From Lachnospiraceae bacterium (GTDB taxonomy: Bacteria > Bacillota_A > Clostridia > Lachnospirales > Lachnospiraceae): a stretch of DNA of 25,772 bases. Where the stretch lies: the NCBI GenBank assembly GCA_024689605.1, contig JAILDD010000112.1, forward strand, positions 1-25,772. The letters run 5' to 3'. The notes under the pieces were generated by a model. That model made no database searches. It was not told the DNA's origin and saw only the letters and a program-made list of their open reading frames with translations. Made by a program: the position numbers and the translations under genes. Each line of letters opens with the position of its first letter. Position 1 is the first letter of the stretch. Positions 1-7,668 of this stretch are shown here, piece after piece.

Positions 1-2
1 TG

Positions 3-425
3 ATCAATGACAGACCTGATTATAAATTCGAGATTGGCAAGGGTGTTCTGCTTAAGGAAGGTAAGGATGTTACGATAATCGCTACCGGCGTATGCGTAAG
101 CGGATCCCTTGAGGCTGCAAAGGCTCTTGCGGCTGAAGGAATAGATGCCGAAGTTATCAACATCCATACTATCAAGCCTCTCGACAAAGAGTTAGTGCTT
201 GCATCTGCAAAGAAGACCGGTAAGGTAGTGACTGTAGAAGAACACTCCGTTATTGGCGGTCTTGGAAGTGCTGTTGCCGATGTCATTGCAGAAAACGGCG
301 GCGCTGTCCTTAAGAAGATCGGAATGCAGGATGTATTCGGTGAGTCCGGTACCGCTGCAGAACTCCTCCACAAATATAAGCTGGATGCTGAAGGCATCGC
401 AGAGGGTGTAAAGTCTTTTGTTTGA
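3..425 (+). CDS. Transketolase C-terminal subunit (partial, 5' end outside window)
   Basis: The reading frame is open from the first bases and stops at TGA 423-425, so only the last 140 residues are present. The visible part has the transketolase C-terminal fold pattern: a GKGVLLKEGKDVTIIATG strand-loop, then SGSLEAAKALAAEGIDAEVINIHTIKPLD, then the VEEHSVIGGLGSAVAD motif, and a closing FGESGTAAELLHKYKLD segment. Split transketolases of Firmicutes and archaea carry this as the smaller of two subunits, which together transfer two-carbon ketol units using thiamine diphosphate. Whether this gene is the split form or the end of a full-length transketolase cannot be decided here. The next gene on the same strand is a sugar isomerase, so the pair probably belongs to one sugar catabolic operon. 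Confidence 0.88.
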   Translation: MNDRPDYKFEIGKGVLLKEGKDVTIIATGVCVSGSLEAAKALAAEGIDAEVINIHTIKPLDKELVLASAKKTGKVVTVEEHSVIGGLGSAVADVIAENGGAVLKKIGMQDVFGESGTAAELLHKYKLDAEGIAEGVKSFV

Positions 426-500
426 TTCACTAGCCGAAAGTACTTTCTCACACGCAAGCTTGCTTGCAAGTGGGAGAAAAGTACTGGAGGCGTGTGAATC
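424..500. repeat. Large imperfect palindrome between transketolase and isomerase genes
   Basis: An inner stem pairs 439-459 (AGTACTTT, CTCACACGCAAGC) with 462-485 (GCTTGCAAGTGGGAG, AAAAGTACT) with few mismatches. An outer stem pairs GATTCAC 424-430 with GTGAATC 494-500. A competing pairing is also possible: TCACACGC 448-455 is perfectly complementary to GCGTGTGA 490-497. There is no T-run directly after it, so a simple intrinsic terminator is unlikely. It could be an RNA-processing or stability hairpin that sets the ratio of the two gene products, a mobile repeat, or a switchable structure. Confidence 0.7.
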
Positions 501-552
501 CCAAATAATATTAATTATATTTTGAGAACACAAAAAACAAGGAGGCAAGAAG

Positions 553-2037
553 ATGAACAACATTCCTAAGATCAAACTTGGTATCGTTGCAGTAAGCCGC
601 GACTGTTTCCCGGAGTCTTTGTCGGTAAACAGAAGAAAGGCATTGGTGGAGGCATATAAGGAAAAATATGATGCTTCCGACATTTATGAGTGCCCTATCT
701 GTATCGTGGAAAGCGAGATCCACATGGTGCAGGCACTGGAGGATATCAAGAAGGCAGGCTGTAATGCACTCTGCGTATATCTCGGCAACTTTGGCCCCGA
801 GATCTCAGAGACTCTTCTGGCAAAGCATTTTGACGGACCTAAGATGTTCTGTGCGGCTGCTGAAGAGACACAGAATGACTTGTGTGGCGGAAGAGGAGAT
901 GCTTACTGCGGAATGCTCAATGCAAGCTATAACTTAAAGCTCCGCAATGTAGGTGCTTATATTCCCAAGTATCCCGTAGGTGATGCCGAAGACTGTGCAA
1001 AGATGATCAATGAGTTCATCCCTATTGCAAGGGCTGTAGTAGGTCTTTCAAAGTTAAAGATCATATCTTTCGGACCCAGGCCTCTTAACTTCCTTGCATG
1101 CAACGCTCCCATCAAGCCCCTCTATGATCTGGGCGTTGAGATAGAAGAAAACTCCGAACTGGATCTTTTTGAAGCATTCAATAAGCATGCCGGTGATGAG
1201 CGTATTCCTGAAGTTGTTGCCGATATGGAGAAAGAACTCGGTGCCGGCAATAAGAAGCCCGAAGTGCTTGCAAAGCTTGCACAGTATGAGCTTACCCTTC
1301 TTGACTGGGTAGAGGCACACAGAGGCTATAGGGAGTATGTGGCTATCGCAGGCAAGTGCTGGCCCGCATTCCAGACACAGTTCGGTTTTGTTCCCTGCTA
1401 CGTAAACAGCCGTCTTACCGGACGCGGTATCCCTGTATCTTGCGAGGTTGATATTTATGGCTGCTTAAGCGAATTTATCGGAACCTGCATTTCCGAAGAT
1501 GCGGTTACCCTGCTTGATATCAACAACTCCGTACCCAAGGATATGTATAAGGAATCCATCGAGGGTAAATTCGATTACAAGCACACGGATACATTCATGG
1601 GATTCCACTGCGGAAATACCTGCTCCACCAAGCTTGCATTCCATGAGATGAAGTACCAGATGATCATGGCAAGGGCACTGCCTATAGAAGTTACCAACGG
1701 AACACTCGAAGGCGATATCATTCCCGGTGACATCACATTCTTCAGACTCCAATCAACGGCTGATACGAAGCTTAGGGCTTATGTGGCAGAGGGCGAAGTA
1801 CTTCCCGTTGCTACAAGGTCATTTGGCGGAATCGGTGTATTTGCGATCAAGGAGATGGGACGATTCTATCGCTATGTGCTCATAGAGAAGAATTTCCCTC
1901 ATCACGGTGCCGTAGCATTCGGCCATTACGGCAAGGCTCTGTTTGAGGTATTTAAGTATATCGGAGTTCCTATCGAGGACCTTGATTACAATAAGCCTGC
2001 CGGGGTATGCTATCCTACGGAAAATCCGTATGATTGA
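553..2037 (+). CDS. L-fucose/L-arabinose isomerase family protein
   Basis: This 494-residue protein has the size and layout of the L-fucose isomerase-like family (COG2407 type), cytosolic metal-dependent aldose-ketose isomerases. Likely metal ligands are E298 (SCEVD), D322 (LLDINN) and a histidine near the C-terminus in FPHHGAVAFGH (450-458). A GGRGDAY segment lies at 112-118 and FHCGNT at 351-356. The start is supported by GGAGG at 541-545, seven bases before ATG. It follows a transketolase subunit and ends in a strong terminator, so it is the last gene of a sugar operon. The substrate is not readable: L-arabinose, L- or D-fucose/arabinose, or sulfoquinovose are all possible, since isomerases of this general type occur beside split transketolases in several pathways. 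Confidence 0.82.
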   Translation: MNNIPKIKLGIVAVSRDCFPESLSVNRRKALVEAYKEKYDASDIYECPICIVESEIHMVQALEDIKKAGCNALCVYLGNFGPEISETLLAKHFDGPKMFCAAAEETQNDLCGGRGDAYCGMLNASYNLKLRNVGAYIPKYPVGDAEDCAKMINEFIPIARAVVGLSKLKIISFGPRPLNFLACNAPIKPLYDLGVEIEENSELDLFEAFNKHAGDERIPEVVADMEKELGAGNKKPEVLAKLAQYELTLLDWVEAHRGYREYVAIAGKCWPAFQTQFGFVPCYVNSRLTGRGIPVSCEVDIYGCLSEFIGTCISEDAVTLLDINNSVPKDMYKESIEGKFDYKHTDTFMGFHCGNTCSTKLAFHEMKYQMIMARALPIEVTNGTLEGDIIPGDITFFRLQSTADTKLRAYVAEGEVLPVATRSFGGIGVFAIKEMGRFYRYVLIEKNFPHHGAVAFGHYGKALFEVFKYIGVPIEDLDYNKPAGVCYPTENPYD

Positions 2038-2068
2038 TACCTGAAGATAAGACTAACAGAAATTACCA

Positions 2069-2099
2069 GGGCTGCACGGAATGTGCAGCCCTTATTTTT
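2069..2099 (+). terminator. Intrinsic terminator of the sugar operon
   Basis: A perfect 9-bp stem (GGGCTGCAC 2069-2077 with GTGCAGCCC 2083-2091), a five-base loop, then TTATTTTTA. It lies 32 bases after the isomerase stop codon. Confidence 0.93.
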
Positions 2100-2162
2100 A
2101 TTACGGATAATCAGCTTTAGCTTTCATTGGCAATGAAAAATACATCAATAGAAACCTCATTT

Positions 2163-2171
2163 TGGTATAAT
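2163..2171 (+). promoter_or_regulatory. Extended -10 promoter for the CapA-like gene
   Basis: TGGTATAAT is a consensus extended -10 element (TGnTATAAT). No good -35 box is visible 17 bases upstream. It gives a leader of about 100 bases before the ATG at 2277. It is the only clear promoter between the upstream terminator and the gene. Confidence 0.6.
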
Positions 2172-2276
2172 GTTATTGTTTGAGTTTAATACATAATCCG
2201 ACAGATACAGCCCTCGGGCTCGATTGAAATTATGCCTGCCAGGGTGTGCAGATTATGGAAAACAGAGGGATGAAAA

Positions 2277-3536
2277 ATGCTTAAGAAAAGAAATATATTT
2301 ATTCTGCTTGGAGTTCTTGCTGTGCTTACAGGCTGTGAGCAGCAGACGGAAACACCGGCTGAAGTAACGGAGGAGGTTCAGACGGTGAGTCTGGATTCTT
2401 CGCAGATCGGAGTAGAGAATCCGGAAACTCCTGCAGCGGCTGAGCCTGTGCCTGATGTATCGGAAAACGGAACCGTGTCAGAAGATGAGCTGCCCGTCCA
2501 GGAAGAAGAGCCGGAGATCCCGAATGTACCTACTTATACCATTGTCTATACCGGGGATGTGTGCCTGCAGAGCGGAGTGACAAATACATACAGGGCTTCG
2601 GGAGTGAACGGAGTCATAGGGGAAAAAATTCTGCAGGAATTAACGGGTGCTGATTATACGGTGATAAATAATGAGTTCTGTTTCAGCACCGGCGGAGCAC
2701 CGGAAGACAAGCAGTATACCTTCAGGGCTGACCCTGCGGATGTTAGTCTTCTAAAAGAGATGGGAGTGGACCTGGTAAGCCTGGCAAATAACCACGCGCT
2801 TGATTACGGAACAGTGGCTCTTTCTGATACCTTTGTTACGCTGGACGATGCGGAGGTTGCCTACATGGGAGCAGGTGAGACAGAGGAGCGGGCTGCTGAG
2901 ATGATCACTGTGGATGTAAACGGCTATAAGATAGGTTATATGGCAGCTTCGCGTGTTTATCCCACTGTGGAGTGGAATGTACTAAACCGTCAGCCGGGAA
3001 TGCTTCCTGCCTATGATCCTGCTTATCTTGCACAGGTGGTTGAGGAAAAGGCCAAGGAGTGCGACTATCTGATGATCTATCTTCACTGGGGGATTGAGCG
3101 TGCTGAACATCCGGAAAGCTATGAGCGTAGCCTTGCCCAGCTCTTGATAGATTCGGGGGCAGACGCTATAATCGGTTCCCATCCCCATGTAATGCAGGGA
3201 GTGGAGTATTACCAGGGCAGGCCGATATTTTACAGCCTTGGAAATTTCGTCTTCAATAAAACCATCGGCAGGACTGCTTTTATCCGTGCGACCATTGATA
3301 TGGAGGCGGCTGAGGCAGCGGGTGCTGATGATCTTTCGGATTATGTGACATGGCAGATGATACCCTGCAGTGCGTCAGGTTACTGCACGGAAGAATTAAG
3401 CAGTCCCGGTGATATGGAAGCCTTTTATAATTATATGAGGTCTATTTCTTATGATGTGGACTATGACATTGAGACGGGTGAAATACGGGCTTTAAATACT
3501 GAAGTGACGGCTGAAGATGAAAACGCCGGTGAATAG
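2277..3536 (+). CDS. CapA/PgsA-family lipoprotein (poly-gamma-glutamate type metallophosphatase fold)
   Basis: A 419-residue exported lipoprotein. The N-terminus is basic, then hydrophobic, with the lipobox LTGC and lipidated Cys20. Residues 21-85 are an acidic, Pro/Glu-rich linker. From about 88 the CapA domain follows: YTGD (D94), NNEF (131-134), SLANNHALDYG (169-178), YLHWG (268-272), IGSHPHV (299-305) and IFYSLGNFVF (317-326). These are the metallophosphatase-like metal sites of the CapA family, which is linked to capsule and poly-gamma-glutamate anchoring or release. No other capsule genes (CapB or CapC type) are near, so it may be a stand-alone surface enzyme. GAGGGA at 2265-2270 supports the start. 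Confidence 0.88.
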   Translation: MLKKRNIFILLGVLAVLTGCEQQTETPAEVTEEVQTVSLDSSQIGVENPETPAAAEPVPDVSENGTVSEDELPVQEEEPEIPNVPTYTIVYTGDVCLQSGVTNTYRASGVNGVIGEKILQELTGADYTVINNEFCFSTGGAPEDKQYTFRADPADVSLLKEMGVDLVSLANNHALDYGTVALSDTFVTLDDAEVAYMGAGETEERAAEMITVDVNGYKIGYMAASRVYPTVEWNVLNRQPGMLPAYDPAYLAQVVEEKAKECDYLMIYLHWGIERAEHPESYERSLAQLLIDSGADAIIGSHPHVMQGVEYYQGRPIFYSLGNFVFNKTIGRTAFIRATIDMEAAEAAGADDLSDYVTWQMIPCSASGYCTEELSSPGDMEAFYNYMRSISYDVDYDIETGEIRALNTEVTAEDENAGE

Positions 3537-3567
3537 GCAGGTTCAACTGTGAATGGTTTAAGAAAAA

Positions 3568-4695
3568 ATGAAAAAATATCAGATACCGGAACCCAAAGGA
3601 AAATATGCAGTAGGTACATTGACCTACACTGTATATAACGACAGAAAAGAAACACTTCCCGAACATGAAGATGAAATGCGTAGTGTTGCGGTAAGGGTTT
3701 ACTATCCTGCGGAAAAAGAAAGTGTTACGGGGCTGGAAAAAGAACAAAATATAAGCCGTGTAATGGCTGAAGGAATTAGGAAGGCCTTCATGGTGAAAGT
3801 GGATTATGACAAAAGTGAAGCCAATGGAGAAAACAGATCCAACTGCTATCGTAATGCTCCCCATGTACCGGAAACAAAATTTCCGCTGATCGTTTTTAAT
3901 CACGGATACTATTCATATAGGGAAGGCAATTCCTTTCTGTGCATTGAACTGGCTTCCCATGGCTATGTGGTCATGTCTGTCGCCCATTCCCATGAAGCCG
4001 TCGCAACTGAATTTGATGACGGGACGAATGTACTGTTTGAAAATAAAATCAAGAAATGGATGTACAGCAAAAGCACATTAAAAGTTGTCTGCGAAATGAA
4101 TCGTCTTAAAAAGTTCAAAGGCAGCCTGGAGGACAGGGTAAGTGCCATAGATAAATGGCAGAAGGGCAGTGCAGGATATTTAAATGGCCGTATCCCGGAA
4201 TGGGAAAAAGATGTTTATGCAGCCGTGAAATATGCTAAGGAAAACATGAATGATTTCATAGATTTCAGCAGTGGTATCGGAGTGGCTGGTCATTCAATGG
4301 GTGGTGCAGCGGCTTATGCTTTGTGCCAGGATGATCCGGAATTTGTATGTGCTGCAAATCTGGACGGTGCTTTATTCGGTAATCACGATGGAAAGATTAT
4401 GAAGAGACCATACCTACAGATAAACTGCCGTCCGAATGTGCCGGTAATCTATCGCGGTTTTGTACAGAAGGAAGCACCTGCTTACCGTATAATTTTTGAA
4501 AACATGCAGCACTTAGGTTTTTCGGATTTAAAACATGTAATTCCTGTCAAAATGATGGTCGGAAAACTTGATCCTGATCTTGCACACGATAATGTATGCA
4601 GATGTCATCTTGAGTTTTTCGATGCATATTTGAAACACAGCAAATTTGAACCTGATTTTCCGGAATCGGATTGCTTAATAATAGAAAAGTTTTAA
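3568..4695 (+). CDS. Alpha/beta hydrolase resembling platelet-activating factor acetylhydrolase
   Basis: A 375-residue protein without a signal peptide. The oxyanion-loop motif FNHGY lies at 110-114 and the nucleophile elbow GHSMGG at 241-246, with Ser243. The likely acid is Asp266 in NLDGALFG and the likely catalytic His is His315 in MQHLGFSDL; the His-x-x-Phe-Ser-Asp pattern is typical of the PAF-acetylhydrolase/lipase group. It probably cleaves an ester or short acyl group in the cytoplasm; the substrate is unknown. The ATG is only 31 bases after the preceding stop and lacks a good ribosome site, so it is probably co-transcribed and weakly translated. Confidence 0.78.
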   Translation: MKKYQIPEPKGKYAVGTLTYTVYNDRKETLPEHEDEMRSVAVRVYYPAEKESVTGLEKEQNISRVMAEGIRKAFMVKVDYDKSEANGENRSNCYRNAPHVPETKFPLIVFNHGYYSYREGNSFLCIELASHGYVVMSVAHSHEAVATEFDDGTNVLFENKIKKWMYSKSTLKVVCEMNRLKKFKGSLEDRVSAIDKWQKGSAGYLNGRIPEWEKDVYAAVKYAKENMNDFIDFSSGIGVAGHSMGGAAAYALCQDDPEFVCAANLDGALFGNHDGKIMKRPYLQINCRPNVPVIYRGFVQKEAPAYRIIFENMQHLGFSDLKHVIPVKMMVGKLDPDLAHDNVCRCHLEFFDAYLKHSKFEPDFPESDCLIIEKF

Positions 4696-4736
4696 TTTTA
4701 ATCGTAAGAAAACCATCACTATAAGGAGAATACAAA

Positions 4737-5102
4737 ATGAAAAAATGGTATGACGAAGAATATGAATTTACAGTAGAAGTAACCGGCTTCCTTCACGGAG
4801 ACCATACGGAGCGCTACTGTCGTAACGGTGAAGAAATAGGGGACAAGTATACCTGTACATATGGCTGTCCCGTGAATGAGGAGGGATTCGGCATCTGCTC
4901 CAAGACAATGATGATGCTCTATCCGTTAATGGAAGCAGTAAGAAGTGGCGGTGACCTTGAAAATCTGGGCGGAGATGGCAAGTATACCAAGACAGTGGTC
5001 TGTCCCGACGGCTGTGTGATCTTTAAGCTGACTGCCAAACCCCTTGGAAATGAGAATTTTCATAAAGGCGGATTCTGGGATTATCCGGACGAAACTGTCT
5101 GA
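4737..5102 (+). CDS. TIGR04076-like small Cys-rich protein
   Basis: A 121-residue soluble protein with an AAGGAG ribosome site. It opens with a beta-strand-like segment (YEFTVEVTGF) and has cysteines at CRNGE, CTYGCP, GICSK and a CPDGCVIFKL ending. The order of an early strand, an EEGFGICSKTMMMLYPLM helix segment and a C-terminal VVCPDGCVIFKL strand resembles the TIGR04076 family of short conserved proteins of unknown role. This is family recognition by eye, not by alignment. It sits eight bases before a membrane protein gene, so the two are probably co-transcribed. Confidence 0.6.
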   Translation: MKKWYDEEYEFTVEVTGFLHGDHTERYCRNGEEIGDKYTCTYGCPVNEEGFGICSKTMMMLYPLMEAVRSGGDLENLGGDGKYTKTVVCPDGCVIFKLTAKPLGNENFHKGGFWDYPDETV

Positions 5103-5110
5103 GGTGTGGT

Positions 5111-6049
5111 ATGAAAAAAGTCTATTATATTTTAACGGCCATAACAGCTGTTTTGGTGATGCTCCTTTTTGTGGTACTGGCGGTGGCATCCTTGTCTGAA
5201 TTACCCCTTGCCCTGTTTAGTTTAATTTTAGCAGGCATTGCGGCCGGATTTATTGCAGTGTCTATAATGGGACTTATAAAAGACAGTTCTGTTTTTGGAG
5301 TGGTTCTTGAGAAGATCGGGATCCTGCTAATAGGTTTTGGTCTTGCAGTTCTTTTAGCCGGGATCACTGACAAAGGGAATATCGTACAGGCACTTATTAT
5401 TTTTGTTCCGGCCTGCGGAGTAGGAGCATTCAGTTTCAAAAAAGGTGTTGATGTCATAAGAAAGAAGAAGGTGAAGCAAGAGGACCGGGCAGGGAATTCC
5501 TCAGAGAATTCCTCAGAGAATCCTGCAGGGAATGCTGAGTGGAACGCATATTTGGAAAAACTATGCGAAAAGATGCCTTACATATGGGAAAACCTGCGTG
5601 CAGGCGCATCCATGGATGACATTAAGGCTGCTGAGACAGAAATGGGTGTTCTGTTTCCGGATGAATTGAAAGGTCTTTACCTTGCAAATGATGGCGATAA
5701 TGGTGAGTCAGTCTGCGGTATGATGCTCGGTTTCCGTTTCCTTAGTCTTGAGTCCATGCGTTCGGAATGGCGGAGGAGCTATTCAGGTGCAAAATGGATA
5801 CCCATTGCTTCGGACGGCGGCGGAAATTTCATAGGAGTTGATCTTGATACTGACGGAAACAGCAATACGGTCAGGTCATTAATTATGGAAGGGATGAACA
5901 GGGAAAGACAGTCCTGGCAGAGAATCTTGGTGCTTTCTTTGAGCGCTTTACCCGTATTGTATCCAGCGAAGATTTCTATATCGGTGAATATGATGATGAG
6001 AAGGTTATCCTCCTGGGTACGGATGATGTTGAGGAAGGCTCATATCTGA
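5111..6049 (+). CDS. Membrane protein with SMI1/KNR4 (SUKH) domain, frameshifted near the 3' end
   Basis: As read, a 312-residue protein. Residues 1-115 hold about four hydrophobic segments (about 6-27, 33-56, 66-84, 91-109), then a basic stretch and a short Asn/Ser/Glu-rich linker. A SMI1/KNR4 domain begins near 155: WENLRAGASMDDIKAAE, LFPDELKGLYLANDGD, FRFLSLESM, WIPIASDGGGNFIGVDLD. After NSNT (residue 253) the frame reads unfamiliar basic sequence, while the expected domain ending continues in another frame (see 5869-6084). One missing base near 5868-5870 explains this. SUKH proteins often act as immunity proteins to polymorphic toxins; a membrane-anchored version is less usual. No toxin gene is visible nearby. 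Confidence 0.72.
   Translation: MKKVYYILTAITAVLVMLLFVVLAVASLSELPLALFSLILAGIAAGFIAVSIMGLIKDSSVFGVVLEKIGILLIGFGLAVLLAGITDKGNIVQALIIFVPACGVGAFSFKKGVDVIRKKKVKQEDRAGNSSENSSENPAGNAEWNAYLEKLCEKMPYIWENLRAGASMDDIKAAETEMGVLFPDELKGLYLANDGDNGESVCGMMLGFRFLSLESMRSEWRRSYSGAKWIPIASDGGGNFIGVDLDTDGNSNTVRSLIMEGMNRERQSWQRILVLSLSALPVLYPAKISISVNMMMRRLSSWVRMMLRKAHI
5494..5529 (+). repeat. 12-bp tandem repeat in the linker of the SUKH membrane protein
   Basis: AATTCCTCAGAG occurs twice in tandem (5494-5505, 5506-5517) followed by a degenerate copy (AATCCTGCAGGG). It encodes the tetrapeptide series NSSE, NSSE, NPAG. In-frame gain or loss of units would change only the linker length. Confidence 0.8.
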
Positions 6050-6084
6050 CAGATTATCTGAAATCAGAGAAATCAGTCAAGTGA
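5869..6084 (+). pseudogene. Out-of-frame 3' end of the SMI1/KNR4 domain
   Basis: Reading from GGT at 5869 in the frame one base back from the main ORF gives GQVINYGRDEQGK, then LAENLGAFFERFTRIV, SSEDFYIGEYDDEK and an acidic tail to TGA 6082-6084. GQVINFGRDE is the expected continuation after the DLD(x)n strand of SMI1/KNR4 proteins, so this is the true C-terminus. Restoring one G in ACGGTCAG (5867-5874) joins the frames. There is no classical slippery heptamer at the junction, so an indel (real or in the assembly) is more likely than programmed frameshifting. Confidence 0.75.
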
Positions 6085-6097
6085 AGGGAGGCAGGAT

Positions 6098-6406
6098 ATG
6101 ATCAGTTCGGGATTGTTTAACAGGGAACCTAAAAGAGCAGTATGTGCGAACTGTGGTAAGCCATACAGGGAAAGCGACAAGCACTGCCGTTTCTGCGGGA
6201 AGGAGATGGGAGAGCCTAGATATATTTTTGATCCGCCTGCCTGTGTGTACGGTCCTCCGCCCATAAAAAGGACTCATACATGCAGTGAATGCGGATATTC
6301 ATGGGAGACATACAGCATGATTGATAATGAGCGGTGGTGCCCTGAGTGCGGCGGTTCAGCACCGGCTGTAAGTGACGAAAAAACAGGTGGCGGGGAGTTT
6401 GTATGA
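6098..6406 (+). CDS. Double zinc-ribbon protein
   Basis: A 102-residue protein with two four-cysteine zinc ribbons: C16/C19 with C30/C33 (CANCG and CRFCG) and C62/C65 with C81/C84 (CSECG and CPECG). A Pro-rich spacer (about 45-56) separates them. No other domain or membrane segment is visible. AGGGAGG before the ATG is a good ribosome site. The stop overlaps the next start by four bases (ATGA), implying translational coupling with the reductase gene downstream. The function is unknown; such proteins usually bind nucleic acid or act as scaffolds. Confidence 0.72.
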   Translation: MISSGLFNREPKRAVCANCGKPYRESDKHCRFCGKEMGEPRYIFDPPACVYGPPPIKRTHTCSECGYSWETYSMIDNERWCPECGGSAPAVSDEKTGGGEFV

Positions 6407-7227
6407 TGAAGATAGGTATTATCGGATACGGAAGCATGGGAAAGATGCTTCTGTGGAAATTTTCAGAAGCAGGAAAAATAGGTAAGCAGGGTCTTATGGT
6501 TTCAAACAGGACCATGGAGAAGCTTAAGGAAGCAGAAGATATTGCCTGTATTGTTACGAGCAGGCAGCTGGCTGCAGAGACTGATATTATCTTTGTCTGT
6601 GTCCGTCCTTCTGACATTAAGCAGGTGCTTGAAGAAATAAGTGATGTGATAAGAAAAGATGCACTGCTGGTATCATTGAACGGAAGTGTTTCATTTGAGA
6701 CTATAAGCAGACTGACAGATCACAAGGCTGCAAAAGTCATACCGAGTCTTACAGCAGAGATAGAAAGATCACAGACATTAGTGTGCTATAACTCTCTGGT
6801 GAATGAAGAGGATAAAGCTGTGCTTAAGGATCTTCTGAAATGCATAGGAAACGTGATAGAACTGCCTGAGGAAGAAATGGGCATGGGTTCGGAACTGGTC
6901 AGCTGCATGCCCGGATTTATAGCCTCAATTTTTGATGTGATATGTAATTCTGCACAGGGACACACAGCAATACCTAAGGAACAGATTGTCAGCATGGTGC
7001 TTTCTACAATGAGTGCTACGGCTGATCTTATGCTTCAGAAGGATATGACATTTGAGGATGTTGTTACGCGCGTTGCTACCAAGGGCGGCATAACTGAAGA
7101 GGGAACAAAAGTGATATATGAGGGGTTCCCGGCAACAGCAGATCTTATGTTTGAAAAGACGCTGGAAAAAAGAAGACTTACAGCGGAGGCGGCTACCCCT
7201 TTACTGCTCCGGCCGCAATCCCTTTGA
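6403..7227 (+). CDS. Pyrroline-5-carboxylate reductase family protein (ComER/ProC-like)
   Basis: A 274-residue protein starting with the Rossmann dinucleotide motif GIIGYGSMGKMLL (residues 5-17), followed by SNRTMEKL and FVCVRPSDIKQVLEEI, a pattern shared by ProC and ComER. The C-terminal dimer domain has SELVSCMPGFIASI and the conserved ATKGGITEEGTKVI. Family members reduce pyrroline-5-carboxylate to proline; ComER-type paralogues may have another role, and the second residue block here is closer to that type. The last 10-12 residues are read from DNA that, on the other strand, encodes the end of a permease remnant, so the natural C-terminus may have been replaced. GGGGAG at 6392-6397 fits the start. 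Confidence 0.8.
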   Translation: MMKIGIIGYGSMGKMLLWKFSEAGKIGKQGLMVSNRTMEKLKEAEDIACIVTSRQLAAETDIIFVCVRPSDIKQVLEEISDVIRKDALLVSLNGSVSFETISRLTDHKAAKVIPSLTAEIERSQTLVCYNSLVNEEDKAVLKDLLKCIGNVIELPEEEMGMGSELVSCMPGFIASIFDVICNSAQGHTAIPKEQIVSMVLSTMSATADLMLQKDMTFEDVVTRVATKGGITEEGTKVIYEGFPATADLMFEKTLEKRRLTAEAATPLLLRPQSL

Positions 7228-7365
7228 TTATGTGCTTCTGGCACAGTATATAAACTATCATCATCGGCACAAGTGACATTACGATAACTGCAAGTGATGC
7301 TCCCATATCCACGCTGCCATAGCTGCCTTTCAGGTCCAGGGCATAATCCCTCATGTTCTCCTGTA
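7193..7365 (-). pseudogene. Remnant: C-terminus of a CUT1-type sugar ABC transporter permease
   Basis: On the minus strand the frame reads NMRDYALDLKGSYG, then VDMGASLAVIVMSLVP, a hydrophobic helix, and ends QKHIIKGIAAGAVKG with stop at 7193-7195. The terminal pattern (QKY-hydrophobic-KG-x-TAGAVKG) is a hallmark of MalG/LacG-like permeases of carbohydrate ABC importers. Only about 55 residues remain, there is no upstream body of the gene, and the homology ends near 7365. It overlaps the end of the reductase gene by about 35 bases. Confidence 0.75.
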
Positions 7366-7372
7366 TATTTCT

Positions 7373-7489
7373 GCAGTTAAAAAAAGTAGTGCAGGCAGCC
7401 TTGATAGTGAAAAGGATTCGGGTATATTTATTGAGGTGGAGATAAGTGACGGGGTGGTCAAGACCGCTTCGCTTGTAATGAAGAACTGA
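7373..7489 (+). pseudogene. Remnant: C-terminal end of an unidentified protein
   Basis: From 7373 the plus strand reads AVKKSSAGSLDSEKDSG, then IFIEVEISDGVVKTASLVMKN and TGA at 7487-7489. Codon choice and composition look like a genuine protein tail, and an intrinsic terminator follows 32 bases later, as expected for the end of a gene. No start codon or ribosome site precedes it; the frame upstream runs into antisense of the permease remnant. The parent family is not recognised. Confidence 0.45.
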
Positions 7490-7521
7490 TACTGAAACTT
7501 CATACTGTAGCAAAGGATGAG

Positions 7522-7563
7522 AACCGCTTATCATGTGTGAATGCACCGGGTAAGCGGTTTTTT
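7522..7563 (+). terminator. Intrinsic terminator after the plus-strand remnant
   Basis: AACCGCTTA (7522-7530) pairs with TAAGCGGTT (7551-7559), followed by a six-T run (7558-7563). The loop of 20 bases is long but the stem is perfect. Confidence 0.8.
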
Positions 7564-7635
7564 CGTCCATTACCCGAGCCTCATGCCTGTATGTCCATGA
7601 CAGCAGGGCTTCGGGATGTCCGGAATAGTTACATA

Positions 7636-7644
7636 TGGTATACT
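7636..7644 (+). promoter_or_regulatory. Possible extended -10 promoter
   Basis: TGGTATACT matches an extended -10 element 25 bases before the ATG at 7669. No -35 box is convincing. It would leave a very short leader that still includes the GGGAGGGAG ribosome site (7655-7663). Confidence 0.4.
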
Positions 7645-7668
7645 ATAAAAGACGGGGAGGGAGAATTT

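Noticed and set aside
192..723. Minus-strand open frames opposite the transketolase and isomerase genes
   Set aside because: They are antisense to well supported genes and have no ribosome sites or recognisable domains.
2209..2220. AGCCCTCGGGCT palindrome in the capA-like leader
   Set aside because: A five-base stem with a two-base loop is too small to claim a role.
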